Below are positions 11,330 to 20,510 of a stretch of 64,000 nucleotides of DNA, piece by piece (the first letter of the stretch is position 1; each line of letters opens with the position of its first letter). The stretch comes from Wurfbainia villosa. Taxonomy: Eukaryota; Streptophyta; Magnoliopsida; Zingiberales; Zingiberaceae. Both the position numbers and the translations under genes were made by a program. Where the stretch lies: NCBI GenBank assembly GCA_025175895.1, contig CM045996.1, positions 108,427,179 through 108,491,178 on the forward strand, read 5' to 3'. A model generated the notes under the pieces. The model was not told where the DNA came from and ran no database searches. It saw nothing but the letters and a program-made list of their open reading frames with translations.

Positions 11330-11338
11330 CTTTTATAG
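11330..11338 (-). promoter_or_regulatory. TATA box of the A 3' LTR
   Basis: CTATAAAAG on the minus strand, within GGCTATAAAAGGAGGGCC, downstream of the palindrome cassette. The same box is in the 5' LTR. Confidence 0.6.
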
Positions 11339-11442
11339 CCTTTGAGCCCCTTTTCGAGAGGAACCCTAGCCAATCACAATTGAGCACACCTCCCCTTGAA
11401 ATTTGGTGATAAACCTTGACTCCTCGAGGCTGATCCTTTGAC

Positions 11443-11554
11443 CATCAGTCGACTGATGGCAGCATTAGTCGAATGCTGACCTTTGGCAGTCGACTGTTTG
11501 ATGGCAGTCGAGTCCTCCAAGCTGGCAGTCGACTGATGCTAGCTGCAGGGCAAA
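11443..11554. repeat. Palindrome cassette, CAGTCGACTG type (A 3' LTR)
   Basis: About 112 bp with several CAGTCGACTG/ATTAGTCGAATG words. The flanks (GATCCTTTGACCATC on one side, GTTAGCTCAAAG on the other) are the same in the other LTR, where the middle is instead a GATCGATC-type cassette at 18922-19010. Confidence 0.8.
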
Positions 11555-11944
11555 GTTAGCTCAAAGAAAACATTATTTCGACAGCCTTCGACCGTCTGAT
11601 CTCGACCTGGACCATCGATGGGATGTCTCTGGTCGGATCTACGCTTAAGATCATCCCCGTAAGGAGGATACGACCTCACTTACACTCGCACACACGAGCT
11701 TACCTCGATACTTACGTGTTGCTTTTGCTTCCGACATTCCACTCGATTCCTTCGGCTCCCTCCGAAGTCACTCGAGTATCGTCCGACCACCGCGGCTTCC
11801 TCCGGGTGTCGCTAGCCTTCAGCTCCAGCTATATCAATCTTCTGCACACTCGATTCAGCTCGTGAGATAACGATATGAGCTTAACTTTGTATCGTTTGCT
11901 ATAATCAAAACTCAGGTTCGACTTAGGTGCCCACTGCACCAACA

Positions 11945-11958
11945 ATCTCCCCCTTTTT
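11945..11958 (-). other. Polypurine tract of element A
   Basis: AAAAAGGGGGAGAT on the minus strand, directly beside the 3' LTR start. Confidence 0.9.
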
Positions 11959-12887
11959 GATTTATGGCAAACCCACATACAAAGTTAAGAAAAAACAAAT
12001 TAAGTGCATTAAGTAAAATGAGCAAGAGATATGCATGAATGTGTAGGAGTAAAAACTCTTTTTCAAGTGCTCCCCCTTGAGGAATCCTCCCCCTTGACCG
12101 AGGGTGAGTACTTGAGAAAGGGTTTTAACTCTCCCCCTTGATATTTGCTACTAAAAAAGAATTAAGTGACCGAACTTACTTAATATTGGCCATAGTGTTT
12201 AAAATAAGTTTTAAGCTAAGAAAAAATTGATTTCTTAACCTTGGCCTTTACTTCTATTTTGTTAACAAGTTAAGTAAATTACTTTTTGTTAACAAGTTAA
12301 GTAAGAGTTAAGTAAATTATTGTATTGTTAACGAAAACAAGTTAACTAAATGTGTTTAAGTTAAGATTTCCCTTAACTTGTTTTGTTAACTTAAAGTTAA
12401 GTAAGCCTTGGCCATAAAAAAAAAATTGATCCCTTAACTTTGGCCTTTTTCTCCCCCTTTTGCCATATATCGAAAAGAGTGAGGATGTGTGTGGAATAAA
12501 AAATAAGTTTTAATTTTAAAGTCCAAGCATGTTCCACATTATTTTGAAAATAATATACTGAAAATAGGTTCATCTATAAAATGTTCGACTCATATTTGGC
12601 TTGATTGATATGAAGGATCAACCAGTCCTGGTCAGAGTCGGTTAGTATGATGATTATACTCCGTGGTTCATAGCGATGCACTAGCTCTACATCTGGAACC
12701 AGGAGTAAGGTCCTAACATCTCACACCCATCTACGTGGCTAAGTACACAAACACATTAGTCCTATGTGTTGTGAGATGTATTGGCTCCTTAAATCTATAG
12801 GTGCATGATATCTAAGGTATGTCCTATGCTAGTTCCATAATAATGAAATTAAAGAAATAGTAGTAAGAACATATAATTTGCAAGTAC
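11959..12887 (-). other. Non-coding region between pol and 3' LTR of A
   Basis: About 0.93 kb with no open frame of note. Some Sireviruses carry an env-like frame here; none is visible. Repeated GTTAACAAGTTAAGTAA words at 12255-12400 and several TCCCCCTT words (extra polypurine-like tracts on the minus strand, 12070-12140 and 12450) are present. Repeated polypurine tracts upstream of the 3' LTR are known in Sireviruses. Confidence 0.7.
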
Positions 12888-15800
12888 CTATTCTATTACG
12901 CACATGCCCAATTTTTGTCTTAATAGACTAAATTCGGCTTCGGGTAGGGGTTTAGTAAATAGGTCTACTAGGTTAGACTTCGAGTCAACATATTCGAGTT
13001 GTATGGAGCCGTTGGCTACATGTTCTCGAATGAAATGGTGTTTTACCTCTATATGCTTTGTCCTTGAATGATATATAGGGTTCTTAGTTAGATTTATCGA
13101 ACTTATGTTGTCTACAAAAATTTTAGTTTTGGTGAAGTCCAATCCAAAGTCTTGGAGAGTGTGCTTCATCCAAAGAAGCTGAGTTACACACTCACCCATC
13201 GCAACGTATTCGGCTTCGGTGGTAGATAAGGCAACACAATGTTGCTTCCTACTGCACCAACTCACTAGACTCGAGCCGAGTAGTTGACAACAACCACTCG
13301 TGCTCTTTCTATCAAGTTTACTACCGGCATAATCCGAATCGGAGTAGCCGATTAGTTCAAACTTTGTAGATCTAGGGTACCAAATACCAACGTTAAGTGT
13401 ACCCTTAAGATATCTAAGGATACGCTTAACTAGGGTTAGGTGAGACTCCTTAGCACAGGTTTGAAACCTGGCGCACATACTTACTGCGAATAGGATGTCG
13501 GGTCGACTCGTAGTTAAGTATAGGAGACTTCCTATCGCGCTCCTATAGTACTTTAAGTCAATGGACTTACTTTCTGGGTCTTCTCCTATGTTAACATTAA
13601 TCGCCATTGGGGTGTTTATTATCTTAGCGTCTTACATTCCAAATCTTTTAATTAACTCCTTAGTGTATTTCTGTTGATATAGGTATATACCATCCTTAGT
13701 TTGTTTAATTTGTAGACCTAAAAAGAAACTTAACTCGCCTACCAAGTTCATTTCGAACTCACTTTCCATGTGTGAAACGAACTCGTTTAGTAAGGCTGAG
13801 TTAGAGGTTCCAAAAATTATATCGTCTACGTAAATTTGAGCTATGAATATTTCTTTACCTAAGGTTTTTACGAAGAGAGTTGGGTCAACTAAGCCTTGGT
13901 TAAACCCTTTTGACTTAAGATGGATTGAAAGTCTCTCGTACCAAGCTCGAGGAGCTTGTTTAAGTCCATAGAGAGCTTTCTTAAGTTTTAGAACATGATT
14001 GGGTTTATCTAGATTTTTGAATCCGGGGGGTTGGCTAACATAAACTTCTTCTTTAATGTATCCATTTAGGAATGCCGACTTAACATCCATTTGAAACAGC
14101 TTAAATCCTCGATGTGCGGCATAAGCTAGCAACATTCGAATGGATTCGAGTCTAGCCACTGGGGCATAGGTTTCGTCGTAATCTAAGCCTTCGACTTGAC
14201 TAAAGCCTTTGGCGACTAACCTAGCCTTGTTTCTAACTACTTCACCTTTATCATCAAGCTTATTTCGAAACACCCACCTTGTTCCAATTATCGTTTTGTC
14301 TTTAGGTTGTGGTACTAATTCCCACACTTCATTCCTAGTAAATTGAGCTAGCTCTTCTTGCATTGCAATAATCCAATCGGGATCAAGAAGAGCTTGTTCA
14401 ATTGATTTGGGTTCTATCTTTGAAATTAAGGAAATTTGACTAAGGTTCCTATAGGATGCTCTAGTTCGAACTCCTAGATTAGGATCTCCTATCACTTGAT
14501 CGATAGGGTGGTTAGTTTGAATCCTAGATTGGGTTGGGTTTGTGTCACCTAATGCTTGATCAATGGGGTGACTTGGTTGAACACTAGTTTGACTCAGATA
14601 ACTTGTCACTTGGTCGACAAGAGAAGTTGGTTGATGTGGATTAGACTCGATCTCAGGGTCGGAGATGAGTTTGGTATCAGTGGGCTCAACACTTGGGGTC
14701 ATTAAGGGTTTTGTAGGTTCGGGTACTTCATCGAACACTACATTAATAGTCTCTTCGACTTTAAGGGTATTGTGGTTATATACCCTATAGGCCCTACTCG
14801 TGCTTGAGTATCCTAAGAAGATTCCGGTGGAGGTTTTGGATTCGAATTTCCCTAGGTGGTTCTTAGTATTTAAGATATGTACTTTACATCCAAATACCCT
14901 AAAGTACTTGATGTTGGGTACTTTATTGTGATAAATCTCGTACGAGGTCTTCAGGTGCCTCTTTACCATAAGGATCCTATTCTGGACATAGCAAGCCGTG
15001 CTAACGGCTTCTGCCCAAAACCTATCAGGTAGGTCGTATTCGTTCAACATGGTCCTAGCGGCTTCTTGTAGAGTTCGGTTTTTCCGCTCTACTAGGCCAT
15101 TTTGTTGAGGGATCCTTGGGCAAGAGAATTCATGGTGGTATCCGTTTAGGTTACAGAAGTCGGTGAACCTTTGATTTTCGAATTCACCACCATGATCGCT
15201 TCTAAGTCTTTTAACCTTAAGGTTTTTTTGATTTTCGATTAATTTGAATAGATTGATTAATTGATCTAGGGTATCATTTTTATGTTTGATGAACCTAACC
15301 CAGGTAAACCTAGAGTAGTCGTCAATTATGACTAAGCAATATTGACTTCTATTGAGTGACTTGGCTCCATGTGAATCGAATAGATCCATATGCAGGAGCT
15401 CAAGTACACTTGAGGTTCGTTCTTGGTTAGTTAACTTGTGTTGTGTCCTAGGTTGTTTTCCTTGTTGACAAGCATTACAGATTTTATTAACCAAATTGTT
15501 GAGGTTGGGTAAGCCTCTGACTAAGCCACTCTGACTCATCTTGTGGACGAGTCTTGGGTGCGAGTGACCGAGTCGTCGGTGCCACAACCATGATTCCTCT
15601 TCCTGTGTCATAAGATATTTGGCTGAGGATTTGATTAAGTTAATTGTATAAATGTTATTTGTCCTAGTTCCTTTGAGTATTGTTTTAGCTGTTTTATTTG
15701 TTTTAATTACACATTCATTTTCTAAAAATACGACCTTATAGTTATTGTCACATAATTGGCTTACGCTAAGCAGGTTATATTCAAAATTCTCTACAAGTAA

Positions 15801-15974
15801 TACATTTTTAATAACAAAATTCGAGTTAAGCTCGATATCACCTGATCCGATGATTTTGAGCTTGCCGTTATTCCCAAAGGTTATCGATCCTTGTCGTTTG
15901 AATCGAAGCTTTGTGAATTTGAGTTGATCCCCGGTCATGTGTCGGGAGCAACCGCTATCCAACATCCATTGATC
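12888..15974 (-). pseudogene. Pol polyprotein of element A, one in-frame stop
   Basis: Pol supplies the enzymes for reverse transcription and integration. From the N-terminus: aspartic protease (LDSGCSRHMTG, 15933-15965), HX-CX2C zinc region (WLWHRRLGH...CNACQQGK), integrase core (LLHMDLF, SDHGGEF, NGLVERK), integrase tail, reverse transcriptase (DVKSAFLNG, YGLKQAPRAWYE, YVDDIIFG) and RNase H (DSDYAG, STTEAEY). The frame is open for 777 codons from 15965, meets one TAA at 13632-13634, and stays in the same frame to 12888. All catalytic motifs are intact. A TAG at 15975 closes the frame upstream, and pol is in a different frame from gag. The stop falls between reverse transcriptase and RNase H. 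Confidence 0.9.
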
Positions 15975-16070
15975 CTACACACAAGGTGGTTGGATTGGAT
16001 GTTAGAATTTATATATATATTTTTTTAAAAAAAAAATTGGTTGTATGTTTTTAAACCTAGGTCATCTCAC
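15975..16070 (-). other. Candidate intron just before pol of element A
   Basis: On the minus strand this 96-bp AT-rich stretch begins after CACAG with GTGAGATG, contains TTCTAAC about 30 bases before its end, and ends TTGTGTGTAG just before the pol frame (GATCAATGG). That is a good plant donor, branch point and acceptor. A longer option uses a weak donor at 16489 and would join gag to pol in frame. Both are inference; no transcript evidence is available here. Confidence 0.35.
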
Positions 16071-16471
16071 CTGTGTCTATATGATCAAGCATATTATACT
16101 TATGTTTTTTTTTGTGAGATGAATTCCAATTAAGTTGATTAAGTGCATTTAGGTTCAAGTAATTTTATGTTAGATTTGGATTTGACCCTAGGCTTGTCAA
16201 GTTTACCTTTTCAAGATCATGGCTTCCAGGTCGTGGCGAGGCACAGGGGCCTCCGTTTTATCGAATCATCGACCACTTCCTTAGACAAAGCCATTTTTAA
16301 GAAAATGATGACTTGACTCACCTAAGACTATTTCCTGGTCTAACTGGTTATTTTTGAAAAGAGGCTTTCCAAGGCTCAATCTTTTCGAAGGATTTTAGTT
16401 GGTTATGTATGTGTTCTAAGTGAGTTCACAAGTTAAAAAAAAATAGAAAAAAAATCCTAAGCATGCAATTT
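16071..16471 (-). other. Spacer between gag and pol of element A
   Basis: About 400 bp without an open frame between the Gag stop (16472) and the candidate intron. D has no such spacer: its gag and pol are adjacent and in one frame. Poly-T runs at the gag-proximal end (minus strand) and a second donor-like AAGGTAAAC near 16200 are visible. Confidence 0.6.
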
Positions 16472-18112
16472 CTAAGTTAAAGCACAAACATGTTTTGTAC
16501 TGGCTCCCCCTAGACCGTTGAATCGGTTCGGTCTATCCACATAGTGGATTTGGTCCTTGGGAACCCAGTACGAGTTGGATCCTAGAGTTGAAATCAAAAA
16601 GTTCTTAGGGACCCATGCTTGGACATGTTTCCTATGTCGACTCACAATCGACATATACGACCTATTAGTCGTGTTTGAGTTAAACCCTAGTCCAGCCTTG
16701 TTGTACACGGCCCTTTGAGATCCAAGTAGGAGGTCAAGTCCTTTGGATCCCGAAGTGAACCTTTCCAACGTGTTCTTAAGATCTTCAACTTGACTTTCCA
16801 AGAGAGAGTTCTCAACTTCGAGCTTTTCAACTCGAGTTGAGTCCTTCTCTTGAACTCGACTAGTCGAAGAGGTTAGGGAGACCTCGTGTTTGAGGAGTTT
16901 AACCTCCTCAACAAGGGTCTCGACCTTGGACACGGACTTAGCTAATTTCCTAGACAAAAACCTAACCGTATTATGTAAAGTATTAAATAAAGTTCGACTC
17001 ACTTTAAGGGTATCTTTTGAACCGGATGCGTATCCGTGGCTTGACTTGAAGGTAGCTTCGTAGTCCGAGTCATCCTCAGGTTCTGACTCAAGTTCAGGTT
17101 CGGTCTCCGTGTCTAGCTCAATCGATTTCGCCATGAAGACGTGGTCTTCATCTTCTTCGGATGACGCTTCTTCCCATGTCGCGTTGAGGGCCTTCTTGTG
17201 CTTAGGTGCTTGGTGGTTGAGCTTGGGGCAATCGGACTTGATATGTCTAAATCTGTTACACTCATAACACCTAATATTAGAACTTTTAGGCTTACCTTGG
17301 TTGGGTCGAGTCGTGGTTCGCTTTCATCCCTTGGCTATCCTTCGAGCTAGGTTCATTAGTTCGGCAGTCAACTCCGGGTCAACTTCTTCTTCGGACTCGT
17401 CTTCCTTCTCGGTTGGTGGTGGCTTGCTTGCGATTTTCTTCTTCTTTGAACCTGCAAACAAGGCTATACCCCTCTCGGGTTCCAAGTTGGACTGCTCATG
17501 TAATTCGAAATCAGAAAATAATTCATCTATTCTAACTTTAGAAAGGTCCTTGGAGACCTTGTAGGCGTCGACCATGGATGCCCACAAGGTAGTCCTCGGA
17601 AAAGAGTTTAGAACATACCTTATAAGGTCGCGGTTTTCGACCTTTTGCCCGATTGTGTGTAGGTTGTTGACGATGTCCTGGACGCGGGCGTGCAATTGTG
17701 TTGCCGTCTCGTGTTCCTGCATTTTTAGTGTGTACAATTTATTGAACAACAAATCACGTTTGCAAACCTTAGCTTGATCCGATCCTTCGTGTAACTCGAT
17801 CAGCCTCGTCCAGAGATCTCTTGCACTGATGAAGGGTCCGACTCGGTTCAGCTCCTCCTTGGATAGCCCGCACTGCAGGATTTGAGTCGCCTTTGCATCT
17901 GCCTCGACTTGTCGTTTAGTGGCAATGGACCACTGATTGTAATCCAAGGATTCACCTTCTTCATTAGTAGGAAGGGTGAACCCGGTTTGGATCACAATCC
18001 ACATCTCTATTTGGGTTTTTAGGAAGCACTCCATCCGACCTTTCCAGTAACGGAAATCGTCACCGTTGTAAAACGGTGGTCGGACGGTGCTAAAACCCTC
18101 GAGATGGGCCAT
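16472..18112 (-). pseudogene. Gag of element A, one in-frame stop
   Basis: Capsid protein. The best start is the ATG at 18112 (MAHLEGFSTVRPPFYNGDD); another in-frame ATG lies at 18127. In order: N-terminal retrotransposon Gag domain with WKGRM and the LWTRLIELHEGSDQAK region, an acidic stretch, zinc knuckle CYECNRFRHIKSDC (about 17235-17275), Glu/Asp-rich part, and a coiled coil (about 16790-16850). A single TGA at 17324-17326 lies before the knuckle; the frame on both sides is the same, so one point change explains the break. The length without the stop is about 547 residues, close to Gag of D. Confidence 0.88.
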
Positions 18113-18318
18113 TAACACGAAAGACAAAAAGAGACGAAGACGAAAAAACTAGCAACGACAAAAACACAAAAACAAGTACCAAGACTCGCGTCTTGGATTA
18201 GTAGTGCGGGAGAAAAACCTAACAAAGCGAAATAAATAATAAAAAAAACAGAATTAAAAGAAAAATAAATCTGTAAAAATGGCTAGATTGGTGGTTTCAC
18301 CAAATCTTAGCAACCCCC

Positions 18319-18331
18319 GGCTCTGATACCA
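18319..18331 (-). other. Primer-binding site of element A
   Basis: TGGTATCAGAGCC on the minus strand, 2 bp inside the 5' LTR end, complementary to the 3' end of initiator tRNA-Met. Confidence 0.92.
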
Positions 18332-18808
18332 ATTGTTGGATCGATGCGGTTCGCTAGAGGGGGGGTGAATAGCGAAAAACCTTTTCCTTTTTTTTTCGTT
18401 CATTAAAACTCGAGAGATAATTAATTGCAGTGGAAATGTAAAGTAAAAAGAGACAATGAAGTTTTTACTTGGTTCGTAGCCTTCGGCTACTACTCCAAGG
18501 CCCTAGTGGTCCTTTACCACGTACGGAGGGCAAAAGCACTAAAGGAACTCCTCCTCATTGGAGGTAGGAGTTAATCGATACAAGAAGGAAAAAGCTTGAG
18601 GTAGAGGGACACTCCCCCTCTCCTCATATATGATAAAAGCTCCGAAACGAAATGAACTTAAATAAGAGCTAAAAAAAACGACGTTACAATAGAAAGGAAT
18701 TTAAGACCTAGTCGTCGGAGAGAAAGCACTTCGTGGTCGAAAAGTTGTAGCTTGGCGGAGGCTTTTTGGAAGCTTTTGAATGATGAAGAAAACCTAGGTT
18801 TGGCCCTC

Positions 18809-18817
18809 CTTTTATAG
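18809..18817 (-). promoter_or_regulatory. TATA box of the A 5' LTR (main promoter)
   Basis: CTATAAAAG on the minus strand. As part of the 5' LTR this would start the genomic RNA of element A. Confidence 0.6.
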
Positions 18818-18921
18818 CCTTTGAGCCCCTTTTCTAGAGGAACCCTAGCCAATCACAATTGAGCACACCTCCCCTTGAAATTTGGTGATAAACCTTAACT
18901 CCTCGAGGCTGATCCTTTGAC

Positions 18922-19010
18922 CATCGATCGGTGATGGTCATCATCGATCGATGGCATCGAGGCCTATCGATCAGTCTTGACCTTTCCTAGCGATCGGCAT
19001 CATTGTTTGG
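18922..19010. repeat. Palindrome cassette, GATCGATC type (A 5' LTR)
   Basis: About 89 bp with CATCGATCG, CATCGATCGATGG and TATCGATCAG words. It takes the place of the CAGTCGACTG cassette of the 3' LTR, with the same flanks. Confidence 0.8.
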
Positions 19011-19440
19011 GTTAGCTCAAAGAAAACATTATTTCGACGACCTTCGACCGTCCGATCTCAACCTGGACCATCAATTGGATGTCTCTGGTCGGATCTACGC
19101 TTAATATCATCCCCGTAAGGAGGATACGACCTCACTTACGCTCGCACACACGAGCTTACCTCGATACTTACGTGTTGCTTTTTCTTTCGGCTTTCCACTT
19201 GATTCCTTCGGCTCCCTCCGAATTCACTCGAGTATGGCCCGACCACCGCGGCTTCCTCCGGGTGTCGCTAGCCTTCAGGTCCAGCTATATCAATCTTCTG
19301 CACACTCGATTCAGCTCGTGAGATAACGATATGAGCTTAACTTTGTATCGTTTGCTATAATCAAAACTCAGGTTCGACTTAGGTGCCCACTGCACCAACA
19401 CATGTTTCTAATTCCTCTGGCCGCCCACCCTAGCCTCTCC

Positions 19441-19450
19441 TTTTATAGAG
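19441..19450 (-). promoter_or_regulatory. TATA box of the B 3' LTR
   Basis: CTCTATAAAA on the minus strand; the same box occurs in the B 5' LTR at 27971-27980. Confidence 0.55.
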
Positions 19451-20476
19451 TTAGGAATAAGCCTTGTTTTAATTTCCACCATTGGTTCTAGGGATTTAAT
19501 CTCAACCGTCGGATCTAGATATTTAATCTCTAGCTTTGGATCTAGAGTTTTGTTTTCATCCATTGGATCTAGGCTTCATGAGGTTTTAATAGGCTACAAT
19601 AAGGACCATGAGGAGGAGTTGGATCTTGGCCACTCAATGGATCAAGCCCACATAAAGTCCTATCCATTAATGATAATCCAATCCACTAAAGGATTATCAT
19701 TGATCTACCTCACCAACCCCCATAAGTTAATATGGGCTCCATATATTATTTGTACATTTTTCTCCCCGTGTTTAAGATCTTGAATGTCCGTCGATTAATT
19801 AATTTACTGACCATTAATTAATCAACATCTAACTCCATGAGTAGTACCTCTCAACCTTTTCATCATGTCGGACCAAGTCCACCTGCAAGGTTTACATGAT
19901 GAACCTTATAAGCTCCTCAAGAGGACATCATCATCCTAATATATAGGGTATGGTTTCTTCCTATAATCAACGGCACACCATATAAATAATATCATTTCCC
20001 AACTTACCGAGCCTATCGATTTACTCTATAAATCTTGCCCATTGGTAAATCAAAGAAATGAATACTAAGTATATGTGTCCGTTATTATATCGGGATTAAG
20101 AGCATGTACAATATAATATCTGAGGTCCGATTCGATTATGTAGTCAGCAATAAATCGAATCACTTCTTTGTCGGTCCTGCTCAATACACACAAAGTGTAC
20201 TAGTGTGATTCTATGGTCAAGACAAACCAATACCAAATCAAACTACAACCATACTAATGGTTTGTCCAAAGTCATCTCGGTTGTGAGCCTTTACTTATAC
20301 TTTACAAGGAACCGATAACATGATCTCCCGTGTAACACTACACACCATGTTATCTAGAATGTAATGTATTAGACAATATGCATAACCATAAATATGCAAA
20401 CAATGATCATGTGATTCTTATTTCAAAAATAAAGATGTTCATACAAAAGATAGACTTTTCAATATACATCCCAACA

Positions 20477-20489
20477 ATCTCCCACTTAT
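20477..20489 (-). other. Polypurine tract of element B
   Basis: ATAAGTGGGAGAT on the minus strand, beside the 3' LTR start. Confidence 0.85.
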
Positions 20490-20510
20490 ACTAAAAGACT
20501 ATGCTGTCCT

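Larger units (their letters stand above)
10850..11944 (-). repeat. 3' LTR of element A
   Basis: On the minus strand it runs from TGTTGGTGCAGTGGGC (11944) to ATCGATCCAACA (10850). Near its end is the CTATTCACCCC signature with a run of 10 C. It carries CAGTCGACTG-type palindromes at 11443-11554, which the 5' LTR lacks. Confidence 0.92.
10850..19400 (-). mobile_element. Element A: nearly intact autonomous-type Sirevirus
   Basis: A minus-strand Ty1-copia element of 8551 bp. It has LTRs of 1095 and 1067 bp, a primer-binding site, gag (one stop), pol (one stop), about 0.95 kb of non-coding DNA and a polypurine tract. The target duplication was CTTGT, judged from the empty site in the other LTR of B (27931-27935); the copies here are CTTTT (10845-10849) and CATGT (19401-19405), each with one change. 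Outside one cassette the two LTRs are nearly identical, so the insertion is recent compared with C and G. Confidence 0.92.
18334..19400 (-). repeat. 5' LTR of element A
   Basis: 1067 bp, from TGTTGGTGCAGTGGGC at 19400 to ATCGATCCAACA at 18334 on the minus strand. Nearly identical to the 3' LTR except the cassette at 18922-19010 and the C-run (7 here, 10 in the 3' LTR). Confidence 0.92.
10071..20476 (-). repeat. 3' LTR of element B, split by element A
   Basis: On the minus strand it starts TGTTGGGATGTATATTG at 20476 and ends CTACCTTCA at 10071. Element A with its 5-bp duplication occupies 10850-19405, leaving about 1850 bp of LTR. The matching 5' LTR has the uninterrupted target words CTATCTTGTTTCTAATTCC near 27925-27945, which proves the split. 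Confidence 0.88.

Noticed and set aside
18319..18331. tRNA gene at the TGGTATCAGAGCC matches
   Set aside because: These are primer-binding sites; only the complement of the tRNA 3' end is present, without a cloverleaf.
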